From Osedax frankpressi (Eukaryota; Annelida; Polychaeta; Sabellida; Siboglinidae), in NCBI GenBank assembly GCA_964035775.1, contig OZ038314.1:4559275-4623274 (forward strand): a DNA stretch of 64,000 nucleotides, given 5' to 3'. Numbering within the stretch: position 1 is the stretch's first letter; each line of letters opens with the position of its first letter. The translations under genes and the position numbers were made by a program. Positions 1 through 13,730 of the stretch are shown in pieces. The notes under the pieces were generated by a model. It did no database searches. It saw only the letters and a list, made by a program, of their open reading frames with translations, and was not told the origin of the DNA.

Positions 1-114
1 AACTATAACTTAAATAACTATAACTTAAATAACTATAACTTAAATAACTATAACTTAAATAACTATAACTTAAATAACTATAACTTAAATAACTATAATT
101 TAAATAACTATAAT

Positions 115-354
115 AACTATAAATTAAATAACTATAAATTAAATAACTATAAATTAAATAACTATAAATTAAATAACTATAAATTAAATAACTATAAATT
201 AAATAACTATAAATTAAATAACTATAAATTAAATAACTATAAATTAAATAACTATAAATTAAATAACTATAAATTAAATAACTATAAATTAAATAACTAT
301 AAATTAAATAACTATAAATTAAATAACTATAAATTAAATAACTATAAATTAAAT
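115..354. repeat. A-type monomer run, 16 copies
   Basis: Sixteen consecutive AACTATAAATTAAAT monomers follow an F-type monomer and the 9-bp AACTATAAT remnant. This is the A-run of a partial E/L2 module at the window edge. Downstream, after AAATATAATTTAAT, the module lacks its L2 segment. Confidence 0.9.
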
Positions 355-1220
355 AACTATAACTTAAATAAATATAATTTAATAACTATTAATTAAATAA
401 CTATAACTTAAATAACTATAACTTAAATAACTATAACTTAAATAACTATAACTTAAATAACTATAACTTAAATAACTATAACTTAAATAACTATAATTTA
501 TATAACTATAATATAATAACCATAAATGAAAAAACTATAAATTAAATAACTATAACTTAAATAACTATAATTTAATAACTATAACTTAAATAACTATAAC
601 TTAACTAACGATAACTTAATTAACTATAACTTAAATAACTATAAATTAAATAACTAAACTTAAATTACTATAACTTAAATCACTATTAATTAAATAACTA
701 TAACTTAAATAACTATAACTTAAATAACTATAACTTAAATAACTATAACTTAAATAACTATAAATTAAATAACTATAAATTAAATAACTATAACTTAAAT
801 AACTATAACTTAAATAACTATAACTTAAATAACTATAACTTAAATAACTATAACTTAAATAACTATAACTTAAATAACTATTAATTAAATAACTATAACT
901 TAAATAACTATAACTTAAATAACTATAACTTAAATAACTATAACTTAAATAACTATAACTTAAATAACTATAACTTAAATAACTATAACTTAAATAACTA
1001 TAACTTAAATAACTATAAATTAAATAACTATAACTTAAATAACTATAACTTAAATAACTATAACTTAAATAACTATAACTTAAATAACTATTAATTAAAT
1101 AACTATAACTTAAATAACTATAACTTAAATAACTATAACTTAAATAACTATAACTTAAATAACTATAACTTAAATAACTATAACTTAAATAACTATAACT
1201 TAAATAACTATAACTTAAAT

Positions 1221-1353
1221 AACCATAAATGAAAAAACTATAAATTAAATAACTATAACTTAAATAACTATAATTTAATAACTATAACTTAAATAACTAT
1301 AAATTAAATAACTAAACTTAAATTACTATAACTTAAATTACTATTAATTAAAT
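1221..1353. repeat. Short P-block variant lacking the CpG monomer (133 bp)
   Basis: The order matches the 178-bp P block except that three monomers (AACTATAACTTAACT, AACGATAACTTAATT and the following C-type, 45 bp) are missing, so this unit has no CpG. The same form occurs at 3,771 and 8,914. It is an in-register deletion inherited by those units. Confidence 0.85.
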
Positions 1354-1968
1354 AACTATAACTTAAATAACTATAACTTAAATAACTATAACTTAAATAA
1401 CTATAAATTAAATAACTATAAATTAAATAACTATAACTTAAATAACTATAACTTAAATAACTATAACTTAAATAACTATAACTTAAATAACTATAACTTA
1501 AATAACTATTAATTAAATAACTATAACTTAAATAACTATAACTTAAATAACTATAACTTAAATAACTATAACTTAAATAACTATAACTTAAATAACTATA
1601 ACTTAAATAACTATTAATTAAATAACTATAACTTAAATAACTATAACTTAAATAACTATAACTTAAATAACTATAACTTAAATAACTATAACTTAAATAA
1701 CTATAACTTAAATAACTATAACTTAAATAACTATAAATTAAATAACTATAACTTAAATAACTATAACTTAAATAACTATAACTTAAATAACTATAACTTA
1801 AATAACTATAACTTAAATAACTATTAATTAAATAACTATAACTTAAATAACTATAACTTAAATAACTATAACTTAAATAACTATAACTTAAATAACTATA
1901 ACTTAAATAACTATAACTTAAATAACTATAACTTAAATAACTATAACTTAAATAACTATAACTTAAAT

Positions 1969-2146
1969 AACCATAAATGAAAAAACTATAAATTAAATAA
2001 CTATAACTTAAATAACTATAATTTAATAACTATAACTTAAATAACTATAACTTAACTAACGATAACTTAATTAACTATAACTTAAATAACTATAAATTAA
2101 ATAACTAAACTTAAATTACTATAACTTAAATTACTATTAATTAAAT
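1969..2146. repeat. P block, reference copy (178 bp, 12 ordered monomers)
   Basis: Monomer order: AACCATAAATGAAAA, A-type, C-type, AACTATAATTTAAT (14 bp), C-type, AACTATAACTTAACT, AACGATAACTTAATT, C-type, A-type, AACTAAACTTAAAT (14 bp), TACTATAACTTAAAT, TACTATTAATTAAAT. It contains the only six-A tract and one of the two CpG-bearing monomer positions of the array. About 70 copies or partial copies begin at: 518, 1221, 1969, 3771, 4489, 5991, 6408, 6722, 8914, 9647, 10902, 11334, 11648, 12305, 12843, 14000, 14417, 14746, 15418, 16255, 16897, 18473, 19085, 20482, 20899, 21213, 21840, 22408, 22721, 23273, 23781, 24394, 24961, 25764, 26481, 27048, 27851, 28568, 29181, 29748, 29912, 30255, 30763, 31375, 31973, 32540, 33168, 33931, 34304, 34992, 35619, 36186, 36859, 39155, 40098, 40873, 42455, 43648, 45146, 45879, 46282, 47396, 49343, 52112, 52995, 55863, 57294, 60162, 61724, 62577 and 63914. 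Confidence 0.9.
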
Positions 2147-2536
2147 AACTATAACTTAAATAACTATAACTTAAATAACTATAACTTAAATAACTTTAAC
2201 TTAAATAACTATAAATTAAATAACTATAAATTAAATAACTATAACTTAAATAACTATAACTTAAATAAATATAACTTAAATAACTATAACTTAAATAACT
2301 ATAACTTAAATAACTATTAATTAAATAACTATAACTTAAATAACTATAACTTAAATAACTATAACTTAAATAACTATAACTTAAATAACTATAACTTAAA
2401 TAACTATAACTTAAATAAATATAACTTAAATAACTATAAATTAAATAACTATAACTTAAATAACTATAACTTAAATAACTATAACTTAAATAACTATAAC
2501 TTAAATAACTACAACTTAAATAACTATAAATTAAAT

Positions 2537-3171
2537 AACTATAAATTCAATAACTATAACTTATATAACTAAAATTTAAATAACTATAACTTAAATAACT
2601 ATAACTTAAATAACGATAACTTAATTAACTATAACTTATATAACTATAATTTAAATAATTATAACTTAAATAACTATAACTTAAATAACTATAACTTAAA
2701 TAACTATAACTTAAATAACTATAACTTAAATAACTATAACTTAAATAACTATAACTTAAATAACTATAACTTAAATAACTATAACTTAAATAACTATAAT
2801 TTAAATAACTATAATAACTATAAATTAAATAACTATAAATTAAATAACTATAAATTAAATAACTATAAATTAAATAACTATAAATTAAATAACTATAAAT
2901 TAAATAACTATAAATTAAATAACTATAAATTAAATAACTATAACTTAAATAAATATAATTTAATAACTATAACTTAAATAACTATAACTTAAATAACTAT
3001 AAATTAAATAACTATTAATTAAATAACTATAACTTAAATAAATATCACTTAAATAGCTATAATATAATAACTATAACTTAAATAACTAAAACTTAAATAA
3101 TTATAATATAATAACTATAAATTAAATAAATATATCTTAAATAACTATAACTTAAATAAATATTATATAAT
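2537..3171. repeat. E/L2 module, reference copy
   Basis: Monomer order: AACTATAAATTCAAT (E), AACTATAACTTATAT, AACTAAAATTTAAAT, two C-type, AACGATAACTTAATT, AACTATAACTTATAT, F-type, AATTATAACTTAAAT, a C-type run, F-type, the 9-bp AACTATAAT, eight A-type, C-type, AAATATAATTTAAT (14 bp), two C-type, A-type, T-type, C-type, AAATATCACTTAAAT (L2), AGCTATAATATAAT (14 bp), C-type, AACTAAAACTTAAAT, AATTATAATATAAT (14 bp), A-type, AAATATATCTTAAAT, C-type, AAATATTATATAAT (14 bp). It then joins C- and A-type monomers and the P-block tail (AACTAAACTTAAAT onward). Its several 14-bp monomers and one 9-bp monomer shift the 15-bp register. Confidence 0.9.
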
Positions 3172-5086
3172 AACTATAACTTAAATAACTATAAATTAAA
3201 TAACTAAACTTAAATTACTATAACTTAAATCACTATTAATTAAATAACTATAACTTAAATAACTATAACTTAAATAACTATAACTTAAATAACTATAACT
3301 TAAATAACTATAAATTAAATAACTATAAATTAAATAACTATAACTTAAATAACTATAACTTAAATAACTATAACTTAAATAACTATAACTTAAATAACTA
3401 TAACTTAAATAACTATAACTTAAATAACTATTAATTAAATAACTATAACTTAAATAACTATAACTTAAATAACTATAACTTAAATAACTATAACTTAAAT
3501 AACTATAACTTAAATAACTATAACTTAAATAACTATAACTTAAATAACTATAAATTAAATAACTATAACTTAAATAACTATAACTTAAATAACTATAACT
3601 TAAATAACTATAACTTAAATAACTATTAATTAAATAACTATAACTTAAATAACTATAACTTAAATAACTATAACTTAAATAACTATAACTTAAATAACTA
3701 TAACTTAAATAACTATAACTTAAATAACTATAACTTAAATAACTATAACTTAAATAACTATAACTTAAATAACCATAAATGAAAAAACTATAAATTAAAT
3801 AACTATAACTTAAATAACTATAATTTAATAACTATAACTTAAATAACTATAAATTAAATAACTAAACTTAAATTACTATAACTTAAATTACTATTAATTA
3901 AATAACTATAACTTAAATAACTATAACTTAAATAACTATAACTTAAATAACTATAAATTAAATAACTATAAATTAAATAACTATAACTTAAATAACTATA
4001 ACTTAAATAACTATAACTTAAATAACTATAACTTAAATAACTATAACTTAAATAACTATTAATTAAATAACTATAACTTAAATAACTATAACTTAAATAA
4101 CTATAACTTAAATAACTATAACTTAAATAACTATAACTTAAATAACTATAACTTAAATAACTATTAATTAAATAACTATAACTTAAATAACTATAACTTA
4201 AATAACTATAACTTAAATAACTATAACTTAAATAACTATAACTTAAATAACTATAACTTAAATAACTATAACTTAAATAACTATAAATTAAATAACTATA
4301 ACTTAAATAACTATAACTTAAATAACTATAACTTAAATAACTATAACTTAAATAACTATAACTTAAATAACTATTAATTAAATAACTATAACTTAAATAA
4401 CTATAACTTAAATAACTATAACTTAAATAACTATAACTTAAATAACTATAACTTAAATAACTATAACTTAAATAACTATAACTTAAATAACCATAAATGA
4501 AAAAACTATAAATTAAATAACTATAACTTAAATAACTATAATTTAATAACTATAACTTAAATAACTATAACTTAACTAACGATAACTTAATTAACTATAA
4601 CTTAAATAACTATAAATTAAATAACTAAACTTAAATTACTATAACTTAAATTACTATTAATTAAATAACTATAACTTAAATAACTATAACTTAAATAACT
4701 ATAACTTAAATAACTTTAACTTAAATAACTATAAATTAAATAACTATAAATTAAATAACTATAACTTAAATAACTATAACTTAAATAAATATAACTTAAA
4801 TAACTATAACTTAAATAACTATAACTTAAATAACTATTAATTAAATAACTATAACTTAAATAACTATAACTTAAATAACTATAACTTAAATAACTATAAC
4901 TTAAATAACTATAACTTAAATAACTATAACTTAAATAAATATAACTTAAATAACTATAAATTAAATAACTATAACTTAAATAACTATAACTTAAATAACT
5001 ATAACTTAAATAACTATAACTTAAATAACTACAACTTAAATAACTATAACTTAAATAACTACAACTTAAATAACTATAAATTAAAT

Positions 5087-5751
5087 AACTATAAATTCAA
5101 TAACTATAACTTATATAACTAAAATTTAAATAACTATAACTTAAATAACTATAACTTAAATAACGATAACTTAATTAACTATAACTTATATAACTATAAT
5201 TTAAATAATTATAACTTAAATAACTATAACTTAAATAACTATAACTTAAATAACTATAACTTAAATAACTATAACTTAAATAACTATAACTTAAATAACT
5301 ATAACTTAAATAACTATAACTTAAATAACTATAACTTAAATAACTATAACTTAAATAACTATAATTTAAATAACTATAATAACTATAAATTAAATAACTA
5401 TAAATTAAATAACTATAAATTAAATAACTATAAATTAAATAACTATAAATTAAATAACTATAAATTAAATAACTATAAATTAAATAACTATAAATTAAAT
5501 AACTATAAATTAAATAACTATAACTTAAATAAATATAATTTAATAACTATAACTTAAATAACTATAACTTAAATAACTATAAATTAAATAACTATTAATT
5601 AAATAACTATAACTTAAATAAATATCACTTAAATAGCTATAATATAATAACTATAACTTAAATAACTAAAACTTAAATAATTATAATATAATAACTATAA
5701 ATTAAATAAATATATCTTAAATAACTATAACTTAAATAAATATTATATAAT
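5087..5751. repeat. E/L2 module copy
   Basis: Full module with nine A-type monomers and L2 at 5,620. It lies 2,550 bp after the first copy and shares its order. The preceding stretch carries a second AACTACAACTTAAAT monomer, an in-register duplication relative to the first copy. Confidence 0.88.
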
Positions 5752-7694
5752 AACTATAACTTAAATAACTATAAATTAAATAACTAAACTTAAATTACTA
5801 TAACTTAAATTACTATTAATTAAATAACTATAACTTAAATAACTATAACTTAAATAACTATAACTTAAATAACTATAACTTAAATAACTATAAATTAAAT
5901 AACTATAAATTAAATAACTATAACTTAAATAACTATAACTTAAATAACTATAACTTAAATAACTATAACTTAAATAACTATAACTTAAATAACCATAAAT
6001 GAAAAAACTATAAATTAAATAACTATAACTTAAATAACTATAATTTAATAACTATAACTTAAATAACTATAACTTAACTAACGATAACTTAATTAACTAT
6101 AACTTAAATAACTATAAATTAAATAACTAAACTTAAATTACTATAACTTAAATTACTATTAATTAAATAACTATAACTTAAATAACTATAACTTAAATAA
6201 CTATAACTTAAATAACTATAACTTAAATAACTATAACTTAAATAACTATAAATTAAATAACTATAAATTAAATATCTATAACTTAAATAACTATAACTTA
6301 AATAACTATAAATTAAATAACTATAACTTAAATAACTATAACTTAAATAAATATAACTTAAATAACTATAACTTAAATATCTATAATTTATATAACTATA
6401 ATATAATAACCATAAATGAAAAAACTATAAATTAAATAACTATAACTTAAATAAATATAATTTAATAACTATAACTTAAATAACTATAACTTAACTAACG
6501 ATAACTTAATTAACTATAACTTAAATAACTATAACTTAAATAACTATAACTTAAATAACTATAACTTAAATAACTATAAATTAAATAACTATAACTTAAA
6601 TAACTATAATTTAAATAACTATAACTTATATAACTATAACTTAAATAACTATAACTTAAATAACTATTAATTAAATAACTATAACTTAAATAACTATAAC
6701 TTACATAACTATAACTTAAATAACCATAAATGAAAAAACTATAAATTAAATAACTATAATTTAATAACTATAACTTAAATAACTATAACTTAACTAATGA
6801 TAACTTAATTAACTATAACTTAAATAACTATAAATTAAATAACTAAACTTAAATTACTATAACTTAAATTACTATTAATTAAATAACTATAACTTAAATA
6901 ACTATAACTTAAATAACTATAACTTAAATAACTATAACTTAAATAACTATAAATTAAATAACTATAAATTAAATAACTATAACTTAAATAACTATAACTT
7001 AAATAACTATAACTTAAATAACTATAACTTAAATAACTATAACTTAAATAACTATTAATTAAATAACTATAACTTAAATAACTATAACTTAAATAACTAT
7101 AACTTAAATAACTATAACTTAAATAACTATAACTTAAATAACTATAACTTAAATAACTATTAATTATATAACTATAACTTAAATAACTATAACTTAAATA
7201 ACTATAACTTAAATAACTATAACTTAAATAACTATAACTTAAATAACTATAACTTAAATAACTATAACTTAAATAACTATAACTTAAATAACTATAACTT
7301 AAATAACTATAACTTAAATAACTATTAATTAAATAACTATAACTTAAATAACTTTAACTTAAATAACTATAAATTAAATAACTATAAATTAAATAACTAT
7401 AACTTAAATAACTATAACTTAAATAAATATAACTTAAATAACTATAACTTAAATAACTATAACTTAAATAACTATTAATTAAATAACTATAACTTAAATA
7501 ACTATAACTTAAATAACTATAACTTAAATAACTATAACTTAAATAACTATAACTTAAATAACTATAACTTAAATAAATATAACTTAAATAACTATAAATT
7601 AAATAACTATAACTTAAATAACTATAACTTAAATAACTATAACTTAAATAACTATAACTTAAATAACTACAACTTAAATAACTATAAATTAAAT

Positions 7695-8329
7695 AACTAT
7701 AAATTCAATAACTATAACTTATATAACTAAAATTTAAATAACTATAACTTAAATAACTATAACTTAAATAACGATAACTTAATTAACTATAACTTATATA
7801 ACTATAATTTAAATAATTATAACTTAAATAACTATAACTTAAATAACTATAACTTAAATAACTATAACTTAAATAACTATAACTTAAATAACTATAACTT
7901 AAATAACTATAACTTAAATAACTATAACTTAAATAACTATAACTTAAATAACTATAACTTAAATAACTATAATTTAAATAACTATAATAACTATAAATTA
8001 AATAACTATAAATTAAATAACTATAAATTAAATAACTATAAATTAAATAACTATAAATTAAATAACTATAAATTAAATAACTATAAATTAAATAACTATA
8101 ACTTAAATAAATATAATTTAATAACTATAACTTAAATAACTATAACTTAAATAACTATAAATTAAATAACTATTAATTAAATAACTATAACTTAAATAAA
8201 TATCACTTAAATAGCTATAATATAATAACTATAACTTAAATAACTAAAACTTAAATAATTATAATATAATAACTATAAATTAAATAAATATATCTTAAAT
8301 AACTATAACTTAAATAAATATTATATAAT
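7695..8329. repeat. E/L2 module copy
   Basis: Full module with seven A-type monomers and L2 at 8,198, otherwise in the same order as the reference copy at 2.5 kb. Confidence 0.88.
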
Positions 8330-10214
8330 AACTATAACTTAAATAACTATAAATTAAATAACTAAACTTAAATTACTATAACTTAAATCACTATTAATTA
8401 AATAACTATAACTTAAATAACTATAACTTAAATAACTATAACTTAAATAACTATAACTTAAATAACTATATTTTAAATAACTATAAATTAAATAACTATA
8501 ACTTAAATAACTATAACTTAAATAACTATAACTTAAATAACTATAACTTAAATAACTATAACTTAAATAACTATAACTTAAATAACTATTAATTAAATAA
8601 CTATAACTTAAATAACTATAACTTAAATAACTATAACTTAAATAACTATAACTTAAATAACTATAACTTAAATAACTATAACTTAAATAACTATAACTTA
8701 AATAACTATAAATTAAATAACTATAACTTAAATAACTATAACTTAAATAACTATAACTTAAATAACTATAACTTAAATAACTATTAATTAAATAACTATA
8801 ACTTAAATAACTATAACTTAAATAACTATAACTTAAATAACTATAACTTAAATAACTATAACTTAAATAACTATAACTTAAATAACTATAACTTAAATAA
8901 CTATAACTTAAATAACCATAAATGAAAAAACTATAAATTAAATAACTATAACTTAAATAACTATAATTTAATAACTATAACTTAAATAACTATAAATTAA
9001 ATAACTAAACTTAAATTACTATAACTTAAATTACTATTAATTAAATAACTATAACTTAAATAACTATAACTTAAATAACTATAACTTAAATAACTATAAA
9101 TTAAATAACTATAAATTAAATAACTATAACTTAAATAACTATAACTTAAATAACTATAACTTAAATAACTATAACTTAAATAACTATAACTTAAATAACT
9201 ATTAATTAAATAACTATAACTTAAATAACTATAACTTAAATAACTATAACTTAAATAACTATAACTTAAATAACTATAACTTAAATAACTATAACTTAAA
9301 TAACTATTAATTAAATAACTATAACTTAAATAACTATAACTTAAATAACTATAACTTAAATAACTATAACTTAAATAACTATAACTTAAATAACTATAAC
9401 TTAAATAACTATAACTTAAATAACTATAACTTAAATAACTATAAATTAAATAACTATAACTTAAATAACTATAACTTAAATAACTATAACTTAAATAACT
9501 ATAACTTAAATAACTATAACTTAAATAACTATTAATTAAATAACTATAACTTAAATAACTATAACTTAAATAACTATAACTTAAATAACTATAACTTAAA
9601 TAACTATAACTTAAATAACTATAACTTAAATAACTATAACTTAAATAACCATAAATGAAAAAACTATAAATTAAATAACTATAACTTAAATAACTATAAT
9701 TTAATAACTATAACTTAAATAACTATAACTTAACTAACGATAACTTAATTAACTATAACTTAAATAACTATAAATTAAATAACTAAACTTAAATTACTAT
9801 AACTTAAATTACTATTAATTAAATAACTATAACTTAAATAACTATAACTTAAATAACTATAACTTAAATAACTTTAACTTAAATAACTATAAATTAAATA
9901 ACTATAAATTAAATAACTATAACTTAAATAACTATAACTTAAATAAATATAACTTAAATAACTATAACTTAAATAACTATAACTTAAATAACTATTAATT
10001 AAATAACTATAACTTAAATAACTATAACTTAAATAACTATAACTTAAATAACTATAACTTAAATAACTATAACTTAAATAACTATAACTTAAATAAATAT
10101 AACTTAAATAACTATAAATTAAATAACTATAACTTAAATAACTATAACTTAAATAACTATAACTTAAATAACTATAACTTAAATAACTACAACTTAAATA
10201 ACTATAAATTAAAT

Positions 10215-10662
10215 AACTATAAATTCAATAACTATAACTTATATAACTAAAATTTAAATAACTATAACTTAAATAACTATAACTTAAATAACGATAACTT
10301 AATTAACTATAACTTATATAACTATAATTTAAATAATTATAACTTAAATAACTATAACTTAAATAACTATAACTTAAATAACTATAACTTAAATAACTAT
10401 AACTTAAATAACTATAACTTAAATAACTATAACTTAAATAACTATAACTTAAATAACTATAACTTAAATAACTATAAATTAAATAACTATAAATTAAATA
10501 ACTATAAATTAAATAACTATAAATTAAATAACTATAACTTAAATAAATATAATTTAATAACTATAACTTAAATAACTATAACTTAAATAACTATAAATTA
10601 AATAACTATTAATTAAATAAATATATCTTAAATAACTATAACTTAAATAAATATTATATAAT
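10215..10662. repeat. E/L2 module with internal 103-bp loss
   Basis: The module starts normally. The A-run has only four monomers and follows C-type monomers without the usual F-type and 9-bp monomers. After the T-type monomer it goes directly to AAATATATCTTAAAT: L2, AGCTATAATATAAT and the next monomers (seven monomers, 103 bp) are absent. This is the only copy seen with this deletion. Confidence 0.82.
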
Positions 10663-13125
10663 AACTATAACTTAAATAACTATAAATTAAATAACTAAAC
10701 TTAAATTACTATAACTTAAATTACTATTAATTAAATAACTATAACTTAAATAACTATAACTTAAATAACTATAACTTAAATAACTATAACTTAAATAACT
10801 ATAAATTAAATAACTATAAATTAAATAACTATAACTTAAATAACTATAACTTAAATAACTATAACTTAAATAACTATAACTTAAATAACTATAACTTAAA
10901 TAACCATAAATGAAAAAACTATAAATTAAATAACTATAACTTAAATAACTATAATTTAATAACTATAACTTAAATAACTATAACTTAACTAACGATAACT
11001 TAATTAACTATAACTTAAATAACTATAAATTAAATAACTAAACTTAAATTACTATAACTTAAATTACTATTAATTAAATAACTATAACTTAAATAACTAT
11101 AACTTAAATAACTATAACTTAAATAACTATAACTTAAATAACTATAACTTAAATAACTATAACTTAAATAACTATAAATTAAATAACTATAAATTAAATA
11201 TCTATAACTTAAATAACTATAACTTAAATAACTATAAATTAAATAACTATAACTTAAATAACTATAACTTAAATAAATATAACTTAAATAACTATAACTT
11301 AAATATCTATAATTTATATAACTATAATATAATAACCTTAAATGAAAAAACTATAAATTAAATAACTATAACTTAAATAACTATAATTTAATAACTATAA
11401 CTTAAATAACTATAACTTAACTAACGATAACTTAATTAACTATAACTTAAATAACTATAACTTAAATAACTATAACTTAAATAACTATAACTTAAATAAC
11501 TATAAATTAAATAACTATAACTTAAATAACTATAATTTAAATAACTATAACTTATATAACTATAACTTAAATAACTATAACTTAAATAACTATTAATTAA
11601 ATAACTATAACTTAAATAACTATAACTTACATAACTATAACTTAAATAACCATAAATGAAAAAACTATAAATTAAATAACTATAATTTAATAACTATAAC
11701 TTAAATAACTATAACTTAACTAATGATAACTTAATTAACTATAACTTAAATAACTATAAATTAAATAACTAAACTTAAATTACTATAACTTAAATTACTA
11801 TTAATTAAATAACTATAACTTAAATAACTATAACTTAAATAACTATAACTTAAATAACTATAACTTAAATAACTATAAATTAAATAACTATAAATTAAAT
11901 AACTATAACTTAAATAACTATAACTTAAATAACTATAACTTAAATAACTATAACTTAAATAACTATAACTTAAATAACTATTAATTAAATAACTATAACT
12001 TAAATAACTATAACTTAAATAACTATAACTTAAATAACTATAACTTAAATAACTATAACTTAAATAACTATTAATTATATAACTATAACTTAAATAACTA
12101 TAACTTAAATAACTATAACTTAAATAACTATAACTTAAATAACTATAACTTAAATAACTATAACTTAAATAACTATAACTTAAATAACTATAACTTAAAT
12201 AACTATAACTTAAATAACTATAACTTAAATAACTATAACTTAAATAACTATAACTTAAATAACTATAACTTAAATAACTATAATTTATATAACTATAATA
12301 TAATAACCATAAATGAAAAAACTATAAATTAAATAACTATAACTTAAATAACTATAATTTAATAACTATAACTTAAATAACTATAACTTAACTAACGATA
12401 ACTTAATTAACTATAACTTAAATAACTATAAATTAAATAACTAAACTTAAATTACTATAACTTAAATTACTATTAATTAAATAACTATAACTTAAATAAC
12501 TATAACTTAAATAACTATAACTTAAATAACTATAAATTAAATAACTATAAATTAAATAACTATAACTTAAATAACTATAACTTAAATAACTATAACTTAA
12601 ATAACTATAACTTAAATAACTATAACTTAAATAACTATAAGTTAAATAACTATAACTTAAATAACTATAACTTAAATAACTATAACTTAAATAACTATAA
12701 ATTAAATAACTATAACTTAAATAACTATAACTTAAATAACTATAACTTAAATAACTATAACTTAAATAACTATAACTTAAATAACTATTAATTAAATAAC
12801 TATAACTTAAATAACTATAACTTAAATAACTATAACTTAAATAACCATAAATGAAAAAACTATAAATTAAATAACTATAACTTAAATAACTATAATTTAA
12901 TAACTATAACTTAAATAACTATAACTTAACTAACGATAACTTAATTAACTATAACTTAAATAACTATAAATTAAATAACTAAACTTAAATTACTATAACT
13001 TAAATAACTATAAATTAAATAACTATAACTTAAATAACTATAACTTAAATAACTATAACTTAAATAACTATAACTTAAATAACTATAACTTAAATAACTA
13101 CAACTTAAATAACTATAAATTAAAT

Positions 13126-13730
13126 AACTATAAATTCAATAACTATAACTTATATAACTAAAATTTAAATAACTATAACTTAAATAACTATAACTTAAAT
13201 AACGATAACTTAATTAACTATAACTTATATAACTATAATTTAAATAATTATAACTTAAATAACTATAACTTAAATAACTATAACTTAAATAACTATAACT
13301 TAAATAACTATAACTTAAATAACTATAACTTAAATAACTATAACTTAAATAACTATAACTTAAATAACTATAACTTAAATAACTATAATTTAAATAACTA
13401 TAATAACTATAAATTAAATAACTATAAATTAAATAACTATAAATTAAATAACTATAAATTAAATAACTATAAATTAAATAACTATAAATTAAATAACTAT
13501 AACTTAAATAAATATAATTTAATAACTATAACTTAAATAACTATAACTTAAATAACTATAAATTAAATAACTATTAATTAAATAACTATAACTTAAATAA
13601 ATATCACTTAAATAGCTATAATATAATAACTATAACTTAAATAACTAAAACTTAAATAATTATAATATAATAACTATAAATTAAATAAATATATCTTAAA
13701 TAACTATAACTTAAATAAATATTATATAAT
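13126..13730. repeat. E/L2 module copy
   Basis: Full module with six A-type monomers and L2 at 13,599. Confidence 0.88.

Noticed and set aside
115-354. TATA-box promoters: A-type monomers contain CTATAAATT.
   Set aside because: The motif occurs in every A-type monomer as a consequence of the repeat and is not followed by any gene.
1969-1998. Yeast-like replication origin (ARS) or CENP-B box in the P block.
   Set aside because: The reverse complement around ATTTATGGTTA has one mismatch to the ARS consensus, a weak match expected by chance in DNA this AT-rich. No CENP-B box core (TTCG..GGAA..CGGG) is present, since the array lacks such G/C content.
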